Notes: a model not told the origin generated them from the letters alone. 64,000 nucleotides of DNA from Streptococcus sanguinis SK49 (GCF_000212815.1 NZ_GL890985.1:792798-856797), one strand, 5' to 3'; positions 25,826-34,732 are shown, counted from the stretch's first letter. A program made the numbers and translations.

Positions 25826-27019
25826 ATGAAGATTATTGATGGAACGATTGCCAGTCCGCTAGGCTTTTCGGCTGACGGTTTACACGCTGGCTTTAAGAAA
25901 AAGAAGTTGGATTTTGGTTGGATTGTGTCAGAAGTACCAGCCAGTGTGGCAGGAGTTTATACGACTAATAAGGTCATTGCTGCTCCGCTTCTAGTGACCA
26001 AAGCCTCAATTCAAAAGAGCCAGAAATTGCAGGCAATAGTGGTTAATTCTGGTGTTGCCAATTCCTGTACAGGCCAGCAGGGTCTGGACGTCGCCTATAA
26101 AATGCAGCGATTGACTGCCAAAAAGCTGAAGATTGAGCCCGACTTGGTAGGTCTGGCTTCTACAGGAGTCATCGGCGAGCAGCTTCCAATGGATGCTCTG
26201 AAAAATGGTCTTTCTCAGATTATGGTGAGTGGTAAGGCAGATGATTTTGCTGAGGCTATCTTGACGACGGATACTTGCACTAAGACCTGTGTAGTCACAG
26301 AAGAGTTTGGCTCAGACCTGGTGACTATGGCGGGGGTGGCCAAGGGCTCGGGCATGATTCATCCGAATATGGCGACTATGCTGGCCTTTATCACCTGTGA
26401 TGCTAATATTTCCAGTGCTACCTTGCAAAAGGCTCTCAGTCAGCATGTGGAGACGACTTTCAACCAAATCACCGTGGATGGAGATACATCGACCAATGAC
26501 ATGGTATTAGTCATGGCGAACGGCTGCCGGCAAAATGAAGAAATTCAACCAGATACGGAAGAATTTGAAAAGTTTTCCAAGATGCTCCGCTATCTTATGG
26601 CTGACTTGGCTAAGAAAATTGCCAAGGATGGCGAGGGAGCGACCAAGTTGATTGAAGTCAATGTTCGGCATGCCAAGGATGAACAGAGTGGCCGTATGAT
26701 TGCTAAGAGTGTCGTTGGATCTAGCCTGGTCAAAACGGCTATTTTTGGTCAAGATCCCAATTGGGGCCGAATCTTAGCAGCTATCGGCTATGCGGGAGCA
26801 GATGTCTCGGTGGATTATATTGATATTTGGATTGAAGGGATTCCAGTTATGCAGGCTTCTAGCCCTGTGGCTTTTGACCCCGAGGAGACTAGTGATGCCA
26901 TGGCTGGAGAGCTGCTGACCTTGACCATTGACCTACACGATGGTGACGCTGAAGCTCAGGCCTGGGGCTGCGATCTATCCTATGATTATGTGAAAATCAA
27001 TGCCCTCTATAGAACCTAA
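25826..27019 (+). CDS. argJ: ornithine acetyltransferase (ArgJ)
   Basis: ArgJ transfers acetyl from N-acetylornithine to glutamate and recycles it, and may also use acetyl-CoA. The 397-residue precursor cleaves itself at an Ala-Thr bond in the MATML motif, making Thr184 the new N-terminus and nucleophile. The PNWGRILAA segment near residue 310 is also typical. No argA or argE is in this window, consistent with the cyclic pathway. It sits 17 bp after argC and 11 bp before argB. Confidence 0.96.
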   Translation: MKIIDGTIASPLGFSADGLHAGFKKKKLDFGWIVSEVPASVAGVYTTNKVIAAPLLVTKASIQKSQKLQAIVVNSGVANSCTGQQGLDVAYKMQRLTAKKLKIEPDLVGLASTGVIGEQLPMDALKNGLSQIMVSGKADDFAEAILTTDTCTKTCVVTEEFGSDLVTMAGVAKGSGMIHPNMATMLAFITCDANISSATLQKALSQHVETTFNQITVDGDTSTNDMVLVMANGCRQNEEIQPDTEEFEKFSKMLRYLMADLAKKIAKDGEGATKLIEVNVRHAKDEQSGRMIAKSVVGSSLVKTAIFGQDPNWGRILAAIGYAGADVSVDYIDIWIEGIPVMQASSPVAFDPEETSDAMAGELLTLTIDLHDGDAEAQAWGCDLSYDYVKINALYRT

Positions 27020-27030
27020 GGAGAAATGCA

Positions 27031-27768
27031 ATGAAAGATGTGATTGTTATAAAAATTGGTGGTGTTGCTGCGCAAAAGCTGTCTGATAAGTTTATCAAGC
27101 AAATGCAAGCATGGATAGCAGCTGGTAAGAAAATCGTTGTCGTTCACGGGGGCGGTCTGGTCATAAATCAACTCATGAAAGAGCGCCAGCTGGCTACTCG
27201 CAAGGTTAAGGGGTTGCGGGTAACAGCTAAGTCTGACTTACCCATTATTGAGCAGGCCTTGCTAGGTCAAGTCGGCCGGACGCTGACACAAGAACTGAAC
27301 GACTCAGATATTGAAAGCCTTCAGCTGGTTTCACATTTGGGAAAGACAGTTTCGGCGGACTTTATCGACAAAGACCTCTATGGCTATGTCGGTGATGTGA
27401 CGGCCATTAAAACTGCCTATCTAGAGCAGCTGCTAGCTGAGGACATAGTCCCAGTGCTGGCTTCGCTAGGAGAAAATGCGGCTGGCGAGCTCTTAAATAT
27501 CAATGCAGACTATATAGCAGCGGCAGTTGCCAGCAGCTTGCAGGCAGAGAAGCTAATCCTGATGACAGATATAGAAGGAGTTTTAGAGGATAAAAAAGTT
27601 CTGCCTCAGCTTCTGACCAGTCAGGTTTCCAAGAAGATTCAGACAGGTGTCATCAAGGGCGGCATGATTCCTAAGATTGAGAGTGCTGTTCAGACTGTGC
27701 TTTCCGGTGTCGGGCAGGTTCTGATTGGTGACAATCTTTTGACGGGCACCTTGATAGCAGAGGGATAA
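27031..27768 (+). CDS. argB: acetylglutamate kinase
   Basis: It phosphorylates N-acetylglutamate in ornithine synthesis. The 245-residue protein is the short form lacking the N-terminal helix of arginine-inhibited enzymes, so direct feedback inhibition is less likely. Signatures are KIGGVAAQ near residue 8, VHGGGLVINQ near 39 and the GVIKGGMIPKIESA nucleotide segment near 205. AAGGAGA precedes the ATG. The argD start lies 2 bp after its stop. Confidence 0.95.
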   Translation: MKDVIVIKIGGVAAQKLSDKFIKQMQAWIAAGKKIVVVHGGGLVINQLMKERQLATRKVKGLRVTAKSDLPIIEQALLGQVGRTLTQELNDSDIESLQLVSHLGKTVSADFIDKDLYGYVGDVTAIKTAYLEQLLAEDIVPVLASLGENAAGELLNINADYIAAAVASSLQAEKLILMTDIEGVLEDKKVLPQLLTSQVSKKIQTGVIKGGMIPKIESAVQTVLSGVGQVLIGDNLLTGTLIAEG

Positions 27769-27770
27769 CG

Positions 27771-28913
27771 ATGACTTATTTATTTGAAAACTACAAGAGG
27801 GCACCTATTGAGTTTGTTAAAGCAGAGGGGTCCTATCTGATTGACAGTGAGGGAAAGGCTTATTTGGACTTTTCATCGGGGATTGGCGTAACCAATCTTG
27901 GCTTTCACCCGCAGGTCCAGCAGACTTTGATCCAGCAAGCAGGGCGCATCTGGCACAGTCCCAATCTCTATCTTAGCTCTCCGCAAGAGCAGGTGGCTCA
28001 GGAACTGGCAGGTTCTTATGATTATTTGGCTTTTTTCTGTAATAGCGGAGCAGAAGCCAATGAAGCAGCTATTAAGCTAGCCCGCAAAGCTACTGGCAAG
28101 CAAGGCATTATAACTTTTCAGCAATCCTTTCACGGTCGGACCTTTGGCGCTATGGCCGCAACAGGACAGGATAAGATTAAGGAAGGATTTGGTGATGGGG
28201 TGCCTCATTTCAGCTATGCGGTTTACAATGATCTGGCCAGCGTAGAAGACTTGGTCAATCAGGATACGGCAGCTGTCATGCTGGAATTGGTCCAAGGAGA
28301 ATCAGGCGTTCATCCAGCAGAAGTAGCTTTTGTCAAAGACTTGGCTGATTTTTGCCAACGAGAGGGGCTTTTGCTGATTGTTGATGAGGTCCAGACAGGC
28401 ATGGGGCGTACTGGCCAGCTTTATTCCTTTGAGCATTATGGGATTGTACCGGATATTGTGACGCTGGCTAAGGGTCTGGCCAATGGCCTGCCTGCTGGCG
28501 CCCTATTGGGAAAATCCAGCTTGGCTCCCGCTTTTGGACCTGGCAGTCATGGTTCTACCTTTGGTGGCAATAAATTAGCTATGGCAGCTGCCTTGGAGAC
28601 CTTGCATATCATGAAAGAAGCGGGTTTTCTAGAAGAAGTCAGATCTAAGAGTGATATCTTATTGGAGAAGCTCCAGCTTGCTTTTCAGGACCATCCAAAG
28701 ATTTTTGCTGTTCGCGGTTTGGGCATGATGATTGGGATTGAAACAAGTGCCAGTCTGTCAAGGATTGTTGAAGCCGCTCGTCAGAAAGGCTTGATTATCC
28801 TGACAGCCGGAGAAAATGTTATCCGTCTCCTGCCGCCTTTGACTATCAGCAGGGAGGAAATCCAGCAGGGGATTGCTATTTTGAAAGAAGTATTTTCCGA
28901 ATTAGATGAATAA
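27771..28913 (+). CDS. argD: acetylornithine aminotransferase
   Basis: A class III PLP-dependent aminotransferase that makes N-acetylornithine. The 380-residue protein has FCNSGAEANEAAIKLAR near residue 90, the DEVQTGMGRTG motif near 205 and the PLP-binding Lys in LAKGLANGLPAGA near 235. It is the last gene of argCJBD, followed by a terminator. argF, argG and argH are not in the window. Confidence 0.95.
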   Translation: MTYLFENYKRAPIEFVKAEGSYLIDSEGKAYLDFSSGIGVTNLGFHPQVQQTLIQQAGRIWHSPNLYLSSPQEQVAQELAGSYDYLAFFCNSGAEANEAAIKLARKATGKQGIITFQQSFHGRTFGAMAATGQDKIKEGFGDGVPHFSYAVYNDLASVEDLVNQDTAAVMLELVQGESGVHPAEVAFVKDLADFCQREGLLLIVDEVQTGMGRTGQLYSFEHYGIVPDIVTLAKGLANGLPAGALLGKSSLAPAFGPGSHGSTFGGNKLAMAAALETLHIMKEAGFLEEVRSKSDILLEKLQLAFQDHPKIFAVRGLGMMIGIETSASLSRIVEAARQKGLIILTAGENVIRLLPPLTISREEIQQGIAILKEVFSELDE

Positions 28914-28949
28914 AGGAAAAGGATTCAGTGTGAGCTGGATTCCTTTTTT
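28914..28949 (+). terminator. argD terminator
   Basis: AAAAGGATTCAG pairs with CTGGATTCCTTTT, allowing one bulge and one G-U pair, with a six-T run at 28944-28949. Confidence 0.75.
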
Positions 28950-28986
28950 GTCTATGATAATGGTGTTCTTGACAATGATTATTATT

Positions 28987-29031
28987 TTTTTGACAAATAT
29001 ACTTGTCAAAAAGAAAAGAATCTGTTACAAT
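28987..29031 (+). promoter_or_regulatory. palindromic operator overlapping a promoter
   Basis: A perfect 10-bp inverted repeat, TTTTTGACAA (28987-28996) and TTGTCAAAAA (29003-29012), surrounds ATATAC. Its right arm supplies the -35 TTGTCA (29003-29008), and 17 bp on is an extended -10 TGT-TACAAT (29023-29031). A repressor dimer here would block the promoter of the cluster that includes the small XRE regulator. Confidence 0.7.
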
Positions 29032-29060
29032 AATTTTGAACAGGAAATGGAGGGACGCTT

Positions 29061-29393
29061 ATGAATGCATTCTTATGGTTCTTGCTTCCGATGACTTTTA
29101 TGGTTTTTATCTTTGGGATTGATTCTTCCAATAAGCTAAAACGGATGCAGGGACGGATAAAGTCTTTAGAAAGAAAAAGAAAGGGGAACAAAACAATGTC
29201 ACAATTTTTAAAAGAAATGATTGGAAAGAAGCCGACAATTATGAGCGAGTCAATTGGAACCAATAACTGGCTGGTAAACTGGCTGGTAGTGGATGTGGAT
29301 GAAGAATGGGTCAAGCTGAGCATGACAGATAAAAAAGGTCAGACCAAGACCAAGCTGATTCGTATTGAAGACATTCGGTCTATCGAGCTTTAG
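29061..29393 (+). CDS. small membrane-anchored protein, unknown function
   Basis: A 110-residue protein with one N-terminal hydrophobic segment (about 3-20), a basic coiled stretch (SNKLKRMQGRIKSLERKRKG) and a C-terminal beta-rich domain with repeated Trp/Val strands (NNWLVNWLVVDVDEEWVKL). I do not recognise the family by function. GGAGGG lies before the ATG. It is the first gene behind the palindromic operator, and the XRE regulator follows 18 bp later, so they probably form one unit. Confidence 0.75.
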   Translation: MNAFLWFLLPMTFMVFIFGIDSSNKLKRMQGRIKSLERKRKGNKTMSQFLKEMIGKKPTIMSESIGTNNWLVNWLVVDVDEEWVKLSMTDKKGQTKTKLIRIEDIRSIEL

Positions 29394-29411
29394 GAGAAGT
29401 GGGGGATTTTA

Positions 29412-29621
29412 ATGAAATTAAGAAATCGACTCAAGGAGTTGAGGGCGCGTGACGGTCTCAACCAGACAGAACTGGCTAAGCTGGCCGGTGTTTCCAGGCA
29501 GACAATCAGCCTTATAGAGAGAGGCGAATATACCCCGTCGATTGTGATTGCCCTTAAGATTGCCCATATTTTCAATGAAAACGTTGAGAATGTCTTTCGG
29601 CTGGTGGAGGAAGCAGAATGA
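29412..29621 (+). CDS. XRE-family transcriptional regulator (small)
   Basis: A 69-residue Cro/CI-type helix-turn-helix protein. The helices NQTELAKLAGVSRQTISLIERG (residues 17-38) are canonical, and nothing follows the DNA-binding domain except a short tail. Such stand-alone regulators are often paired with membrane proteins of the DUF3169 type, as here. The likely target is the palindrome at 28987-29012 (inference). Its TGA overlaps the ATG of a 34-codon frame. Confidence 0.9.
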   Translation: MKLRNRLKELRARDGLNQTELAKLAGVSRQTISLIERGEYTPSIVIALKIAHIFNENVENVFRLVEEAE

Positions 29622-29722
29622 AGAACCAATTAAGATTCATTTCAACAGGAGCTAAAACAGTCCTTCAGCCTCAGCATTCTTGTATCATCTATTGTAAAAA
29701 AATAAAGGAGAAGAAGTCGTGA
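29618..29722 (+). CDS. 34-aa reading frame, doubtful
   Basis: An ATGA overlap with the XRE stop begins a 34-codon frame that ends overlapping the GTG of the next gene. The product is basic, with two Cys residues and no clear leader motif. The opening MKNQ-R-ISTG-K-VL slightly echoes the start of the following protein, so it may be a decayed duplicate. A small peptide gene remains possible. Confidence 0.25.
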   Translation: MKNQLRFISTGAKTVLQPQHSCIIYCKKIKEKKS

Positions 29723-30483
29723 AAGAGCAAAAACGTATATCTACACAGAAAAGAGTTTTATATAATGTCCTTATATTTCTAGCTGGAGCTTTAATAGGTG
29801 GTCTGTCTATTTTGTTTTCTGAAACTGGTCTGCTAAAAAACATCAGTTGGTCGACTATTTTTTCTGTTCAACTGCTGCGCCAGCTAGGTAGGGCCAGCCT
29901 TATCATCCTCTATCCCTTGGTCTTTTTCTTGATTTATCGGACTCGTAAATACAATGAAGCCTATGAAAAAGAAGCAGATGAGGATAAGAATTATGAATGG
30001 TACCGGCTAACCTTTAAAAATCTGGAATATGCGACTATTGTCTTTAATATCAGCAGTGCTATCGTTCTTTTTACGATTTTAGTTGGAGTTGTTTTTATTG
30101 GAAATATTACTAATCATAAGAGCCCTCTTCAGTGGAGTTTTATAGATTATGCGATTGCCTTTCTTTATATTATTTTGCAAGTTGTCTTTTTAAAGACAGT
30201 TCAGAAGGTGCGGCACTATAAGCTATCAGCCTTTCCGACTACTGAGGAAATAAAAGAATTTGCCCTCTCTTATGATGAGTCAGAGCTGCAAGCCAATTAT
30301 GAACAGTGCTATCTCATTCTCTTCAATGTAAATCAGAGACTTCTGCCAGCCCTCTATGTTATTTTAGGGATACTGGGAGCCTTCACACCTCTCAATGTTG
30401 TTTCTGGCTTTGTCGTCATCGTGGTAATCCATATCTATATCAATCTTATGTATTATCCAATGGTAAGAAAATATTTCAAATAA
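29719..30483 (+). CDS. DUF3169-type membrane protein
   Basis: A 254-residue membrane protein starting at GTG after AAGGAGAAG, with about six hydrophobic segments in pairs (near 14-34, 53-75, 113-137, 147-163, 210-250) and a charged cytoplasmic stretch RTRKYNEAYEKEADEDKNYEW near residue 75. This layout fits DUF3169, a family usually encoded beside small XRE regulators in streptococci. Function is unknown; roles in immunity or stress are speculative. Confidence 0.75.
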   Translation: MKEQKRISTQKRVLYNVLIFLAGALIGGLSILFSETGLLKNISWSTIFSVQLLRQLGRASLIILYPLVFFLIYRTRKYNEAYEKEADEDKNYEWYRLTFKNLEYATIVFNISSAIVLFTILVGVVFIGNITNHKSPLQWSFIDYAIAFLYIILQVVFLKTVQKVRHYKLSAFPTTEEIKEFALSYDESELQANYEQCYLILFNVNQRLLPALYVILGILGAFTPLNVVSGFVVIVVIHIYINLMYYPMVRKYFK

Positions 30484-30511
30484 GCTTATTTCTCGATGAA
30501 AGGCGGAAATT

Positions 30512-31054
30512 ATGAAACTACTGAAAGAACTTGATTTTATCCATAATAAAAAGGTCAATCTGGCTCTGAATATAACGGCTGTGCTGCTAATCTTCCCTTT
30601 TCTAGCCCTCTTTACCTGGATTGCCATTCTGATGTATGGCAAGGGCAGCGAAGTTTTTCATTTCTTTGACTTACTCTACCTCCTTGTTCTAATGGTCATC
30701 CATGAGCTGATCCACGGCTTTTTCTTCAAGGTCTTGGGAGATGAAAATACCAAGGTCAAGTTTGGTTTTAAGAGCGGCATGGCCTATGCGACCAGCCCAG
30801 GGAGTCGTTACAGTCGGAAAAGGATGCTTGTCATCATCCTGGCACCTTTCTTTCTGATTAGCCTAGCCCTGACCTTGATCTATGCCTTGCATATTCTGAC
30901 TGCGACCTCTTATATCGTTCTTGCTAGCTTCCATGCAGCTGGCTGTGCAGGAGATTTTTTCCTCGCTGCCACTATTCTCCAGCAGAAGGGAGATATTGCT
31001 GTTGAGGATACGGAAGTCGGTATCAATATTTATCAAAAGGAGAATACAAAATGA
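30512..31054 (+). CDS. DUF3267-type putative membrane zinc protease
   Basis: A 180-residue membrane protein with a VIHELIHGFFF segment near residue 68, an HExxH zincin motif inside a membrane helix, and further hydrophobic helices near 20-45, 110-130 and 135-150. This fits DUF3267, a predicted intramembrane metalloprotease family. A third metal ligand cannot be assigned. GGCGGA is upstream, and it overlaps the next gene by 4 bp (ATGA). Confidence 0.78.
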   Translation: MKLLKELDFIHNKKVNLALNITAVLLIFPFLALFTWIAILMYGKGSEVFHFFDLLYLLVLMVIHELIHGFFFKVLGDENTKVKFGFKSGMAYATSPGSRYSRKRMLVIILAPFFLISLALTLIYALHILTATSYIVLASFHAAGCAGDFFLAATILQQKGDIAVEDTEVGINIYQKENTK

Positions 31055-31752
31055 ACAACTTCAAATCAATTGCTTTAGGACTTGGAAAATGGATAGGCTT
31101 AATTGCTCTTAGCCTCCTTATAAATGTTGCTCCAATGCTATTCTTAAGGCTCGGGAAGAATTTACCTATTTATGCAGAAATCTTATTGGTAGCCTTGTAT
31201 TTGATTTTAGTTTTCCTGATTTTTCGTGTCTTATGGCGGCGATATCAGAAGCATGTGCCTGAAGAAAAGAAGAAATTTAAACTGTCTGGCAAGGATATCG
31301 GTTTTGCTTTTCTATTCTTTTTCCTTGCCAGAGTGGCTGCTATTATCGGTGTTTATCTCAATCTCATCCTGAGCGGCAATTCCCAGACCAGTAATGACAG
31401 CGCCATACAAGGGCTGGGGGGAATGATGTCTTCGCAGCATATCTTCTTTGCCTTGCTCTTTGTTGCGACGATTGCTTTTATTGCTCCTATCATGGAAGAA
31501 TTAATTTTCCGCGGTTTTGGGACTGCCTTCTTTTTCAAGAATAATCAAAAAGTTTTGGCTGCCATTGTGACTTCTGTAGTCTTCACTTTGCCTCATATCA
31601 CTCAATTGACAGAGTTCCCAATTTATTTTGCACTTGGACTGGTTCTTTATTTATCCTATGCTCGTCGGGGGAATATAAAAGATTCCATGTTGGTTCATAT
31701 CCTGAACAATCTCCCCATGGCTATAATACTGCTGCTAGCTATGTTTAAGTAA
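31051..31752 (+). CDS. CPBP-family intramembrane metalloprotease, first copy
   Basis: A 233-residue membrane protein of the CPBP (Abi/Rce1-like) family. The three conserved motifs are visible: EELIFRG near residue 150, TLPHI near 180 and HILNN near 220. Members act in bacteriocin self-immunity or prenyl-protein-like processing, but the substrate here is unknown. It overlaps the preceding DUF3267 gene by 4 bp and is 21 bp before a second CPBP gene. Confidence 0.85.
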   Translation: MNNFKSIALGLGKWIGLIALSLLINVAPMLFLRLGKNLPIYAEILLVALYLILVFLIFRVLWRRYQKHVPEEKKKFKLSGKDIGFAFLFFFLARVAAIIGVYLNLILSGNSQTSNDSAIQGLGGMMSSQHIFFALLFVATIAFIAPIMEELIFRGFGTAFFFKNNQKVLAAIVTSVVFTLPHITQLTEFPIYFALGLVLYLSYARRGNIKDSMLVHILNNLPMAIILLLAMFK

Positions 31753-31773
31753 ATCAATCTATAAGGAATCACT

Positions 31774-32427
31774 ATGAAATTAAAAACTTTCTTTACTAAT
31801 TTTGGCCTTTATATTCTTGTCCTCTTGGCCTATTTCTATATATTTTCGGATATAGTTCTCTTCACTATAGGTTCTCTGACAGGAGGAACTTCTCAACTAT
31901 TGATTTTGCCGATTTTTGTCATACTTGCAAGTCTCTATTCTTTTGCCATGTGGAAATGGTACCAGAAAGATTTGAAACTGGAAATCAAAAATACCAAGCT
32001 AACCAGTTCTATCTGGCTTCCCATTATCCTCTTGCTTGCTTTTATCATCTTCCAGCAGCTCGTTCCTATTGAATCTTCTGCCAATCAGAACACTGCTGTA
32101 CAGTTGATTCAGCAGCAGCCAGCCTTTGCTTTCCTATACATGGTAATCTTTGCTCCTATTCTCGAAGAGTTGCTGACACGAGGATTTTTGGCTAAGTTTC
32201 TCTTTCCCGACCAAAATAGCTTAGCGATAATCCTGCTTTATTTAACTGTATCTGCCAGCTTTTTCTCTCTTCTGCACATGCCGGGCAGTCTAGTCCAGTT
32301 TCTGGTTTACTTCATCTTGGGGGCAATCTTTGGCCTAGGCTATCTAGCTAAGAAGGACCTACGCTACTCAATGGGACTACATCTCGCCAATAACCTTATT
32401 GCCCTTGTTCTCATTGTCTTCTTTTAA
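31774..32427 (+). CDS. CPBP-family intramembrane metalloprotease, second copy
   Basis: A 217-residue membrane protein with EELLTRGF near residue 130, SLLHM near 168 and HLANN near 208, the CPBP motifs. It is clearly diverged from the preceding gene, so this is not a recent duplication. Two CPBP genes after a small regulator resemble streptococcal bacteriocin-immunity clusters, but no bacteriocin gene is evident nearby. Confidence 0.83.
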   Translation: MKLKTFFTNFGLYILVLLAYFYIFSDIVLFTIGSLTGGTSQLLILPIFVILASLYSFAMWKWYQKDLKLEIKNTKLTSSIWLPIILLLAFIIFQQLVPIESSANQNTAVQLIQQQPAFAFLYMVIFAPILEELLTRGFLAKFLFPDQNSLAIILLYLTVSASFFSLLHMPGSLVQFLVYFILGAIFGLGYLAKKDLRYSMGLHLANNLIALVLIVFF

Positions 32428-32451
32428 TAGAAAAACGAAATATAAGACAGT

Positions 32452-32495
32452 ACTTCCAAAGTTAGGCAGAAAAATCTAACGGCAGAAGTGTTTTT
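32452..32495 (+). terminator. terminator after the CPBP genes
   Basis: An outer stem ACTTC/GAAGT (32452-32456 and 32485-32489) encloses GTTAG/CTAAC (32461-32465 and 32476-32480), followed by five T residues. Confidence 0.6.
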
Positions 32496-32561
32496 CTGTG
32501 GAATGGAGTTTAAATACCAAACTGCTTTTCTGGTCTCTCGAAAGCCAGCAGTTTCAAATTC

Positions 32562-32590
32562 TTGTGAAAGTGTTTTCCAGATGGTATAAT
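32562..32590 (+). promoter_or_regulatory. promoter of the lipid kinase gene
   Basis: TTGTGA (32562-32567), 17-bp spacer, and TGG-TATAAT (32582-32590). TGAAAGTGTTTTCC at 32565-32578 is a weak cre-like sequence that lacks the central CG. Confidence 0.7.
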
Positions 32591-32618
32591 GAGCTATCAA
32601 ATGAAAAGAGGTTTCCTT

Positions 32619-33506
32619 ATGTCTAAAGTCCTATTAATTGTCAACCCTAGCTCGGGAGGCGAAAAAGCCAAGTCCTATGAAGACTTGGCAAGAGAAAAGC
32701 TGGCAGAATGTTTTGATGAGGTAGTGGTTAAGCATACTGAAAAAGGCGGAGACGCAGCAGCTTTTGCTAAGCAAGCCGCAGAAGACCATTATGATAGCGT
32801 CTTTGTCATGGGTGGCGATGGAACTGTCAATGAAGGAATCAGCGGCCTGGCTGAACTAGACTATCGTCCGACTTTTGGCTTCTTTCCACTAGGTACGGTC
32901 AATGACTTGGCGCGTGCTCTCGGCATTCCCCTAGACGCTGAAGAAGCTATCCAAAATCTGGATATCAATAAAGTCAAGCCACTTGATATCGGCAAGATTA
33001 ATGACCAGTACTTTATGAATGTGGTTGCCATTGGAACTATTCCTGAGTCGATTAACAATGTGGATTCTGAAGACAAGACTAAGTGGGGCAAGTTTGCCTA
33101 CTTTATCTCTGGCTTCAAGCAGTTGATGGATACTAGTTTTTACGAATTTCACTTGAAGATTGATGGAGAAGAGCGTACGATAAAGAGCAGTACACTCTTG
33201 ATTGGCTCTACCAACTCAATCGGAGGTTTCGAGAGCATTCTCCCTGAAGCCACTGTCAATGACGGCTTGCTCCATCTCTTGTACCTTAAGGATAAAAATC
33301 TCTTGGACACTTTGGTTTCTGTTCCAGATTTGATTTTGGGCAATGGTGAAGAAAGTGACAATATCGAGTATCTGACCTTCAAGGAAATCACAGTTGAGTT
33401 GGCTGACAATAACGCAGAGCTCAGCGTTAACGTTGACGGAGATGAGGGCGACCAACTGCCAGTGACGATTCGTGTCTTGCCATCTCATTTGAATGTGTAT
33501 TACTAA
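32619..33506 (+). CDS. YegS/DgkB-family lipid kinase
   Basis: A 295-residue protein of the diacylglycerol kinase catalytic-domain family. The start at 32619 (MSKVLLIVNPSSGG) has AAAGAGG upstream; the earlier in-frame ATG at 32589 falls inside the promoter. The NPSSGG segment near residue 9 and MGGDGTVNEG near 66 bind ATP and lipid, and the C-terminal beta-sandwich includes NVDGDEGD near 277. It probably recycles diacylglycerol released by lipoteichoic acid synthesis (DgkB-like); exact substrate not certain. Confidence 0.88.
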   Translation: MSKVLLIVNPSSGGEKAKSYEDLAREKLAECFDEVVVKHTEKGGDAAAFAKQAAEDHYDSVFVMGGDGTVNEGISGLAELDYRPTFGFFPLGTVNDLARALGIPLDAEEAIQNLDINKVKPLDIGKINDQYFMNVVAIGTIPESINNVDSEDKTKWGKFAYFISGFKQLMDTSFYEFHLKIDGEERTIKSSTLLIGSTNSIGGFESILPEATVNDGLLHLLYLKDKNLLDTLVSVPDLILGNGEESDNIEYLTFKEITVELADNNAELSVNVDGDEGDQLPVTIRVLPSHLNVYY

Positions 33507-33577
33507 TTATTTTGGGAAGATCAGAAAAGCTAGATGATGTTTGCTTTATCTGTTCTCCTTGCTAGTTTAGATTACAA

Positions 33578-33613
33578 ACCCCCTCTTTCCGTATTTTGGA
33601 AAGAGGGGGTCTT
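33578..33613. terminator. bidirectional terminator between lipid kinase and nrdF
   Basis: ACCCCCTCTTTCC (33578-33590) pairs perfectly with GGAAAGAGGGGGT (33598-33610) around a 7-nt loop, serving both convergent genes. Confidence 0.92.
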
Positions 33614-33617
33614 TGTC

Positions 33618-34577
33618 TTATAATCCGTAATTATAGTCGTCATCCTGCATGGCTTCAACTTCGCCCAGCAGGTAGCCGTTACCCACTTGGGAGAAGAAGT
33701 CATGGTTGGAAGTACCGGTTGAGATACCGTTCATGACGATAGGATTGACATCGTCCGCTGAGTCTGGGAAGAGGGGATCCTGTCCCAGATTCATCAGAGC
33801 CTTGTTGGCATTGTAGCGCAGGAAGGTCTTGACCTCTTCGGTCCAGCCGACTGTGTCATACAGGCTTTCAGTATAGCCTTCTTCATTTTCATAGAGGGTG
33901 TAGAGCAGGTCATACATCCATTCTTTGAGTTTTTCTTGCTCGTCTTCTGGTAGTTCATTAAAACCTAGCTGGAACTTGTAGCCGATATAGGTTCCGTGGA
34001 CAGACTCGTCACGGATGATCAGCTTGATAATCTCAGCAACGTTAGCCAGCTTGTTATTACCCAGATAGTAGAGCGGAGTGAAGAAACCAGAATAGAAGAG
34101 GAAGGTTTCCAAGAAAACGCTGGCTATTTTCTTTTCCAGAGCTGTACCATTCAGGTAAATTTCGTTGATAATCTCAGCTTTCTTTTGCAAGTATGGATTG
34201 GTGTTGGTCCAAGCAAAGATTTCATCGATTTCTGACTTGGTATTGAGCGTAGAAAAGATAGAAGAGTAAGACTTGGCGTGAACGGACTCCATAAATTGGA
34301 TGTTGTTGAAGACAGCTTCTTCGTGAGCAGTGCGTACATCCTTGCGCAGAGCATCCACACCAGACTCAGACTGGAGGGTATCCAGCAGGGTCAGGCCACC
34401 GAAGACCTTGCCAACCAGGTCTTTTTCCTTGTGAGACAGCTTTCTCCAGTCATCCAGGTCATTGGATAGGGGAATCCGCGTATCCAGCCAGAATTGCTCA
34501 GTCAGTTTTTCCCAGGTGGACTTATCGATCACATCTTCGATAGCGTTCCAGTTAATGGCTTTGTAGTAAGTTTGCAT
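33618..34577 (-). CDS. nrdF: class Ib ribonucleotide reductase, beta subunit
   Basis: NrdF carries the Mn or Fe centre and tyrosyl radical that starts ribonucleotide reduction in NrdE. The ATG at 34577 has AAAGGAG upstream and gives 319 residues (MQTYYKAINWNAIEDVID start); a start at 34616 would add 13 unlikely residues. Metal-ligand Glu and His residues lie in SESGVDALRKDVRTAHEEAVF-like and IIRDESVHGTYIG segments. It follows nrdE by 155 bp. No nrdI is in the window. Confidence 0.95.
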   Translation of the reverse strand: MQTYYKAINWNAIEDVIDKSTWEKLTEQFWLDTRIPLSNDLDDWRKLSHKEKDLVGKVFGGLTLLDTLQSESGVDALRKDVRTAHEEAVFNNIQFMESVHAKSYSSIFSTLNTKSEIDEIFAWTNTNPYLQKKAEIINEIYLNGTALEKKIASVFLETFLFYSGFFTPLYYLGNNKLANVAEIIKLIIRDESVHGTYIGYKFQLGFNELPEDEQEKLKEWMYDLLYTLYENEEGYTESLYDTVGWTEEVKTFLRYNANKALMNLGQDPLFPDSADDVNPIVMNGISTGTSNHDFFSQVGNGYLLGEVEAMQDDDYNYGL

Positions 34578-34732
34578 TCTTTCTCCTTTAGTAGATGGTA
34601 CGACCTGATGTGGCATCAGCTATCCCTTCTTGGATACTGTCCTAATGCTTCACGATTTTACCTTTCTGACAATGATGAGGAAAGTAAAATGTGACATGGT
34701 CGAATTTCCTTTTCTTTTTCTAAAATCTCTTG

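Noticed and set aside
34578..34732. Separate promoter for nrdF in the nrdE-nrdF gap
   Set aside because: TTGTCA and TAAAAT on the minus strand are only 6 bp apart, and no NrdR box is present.
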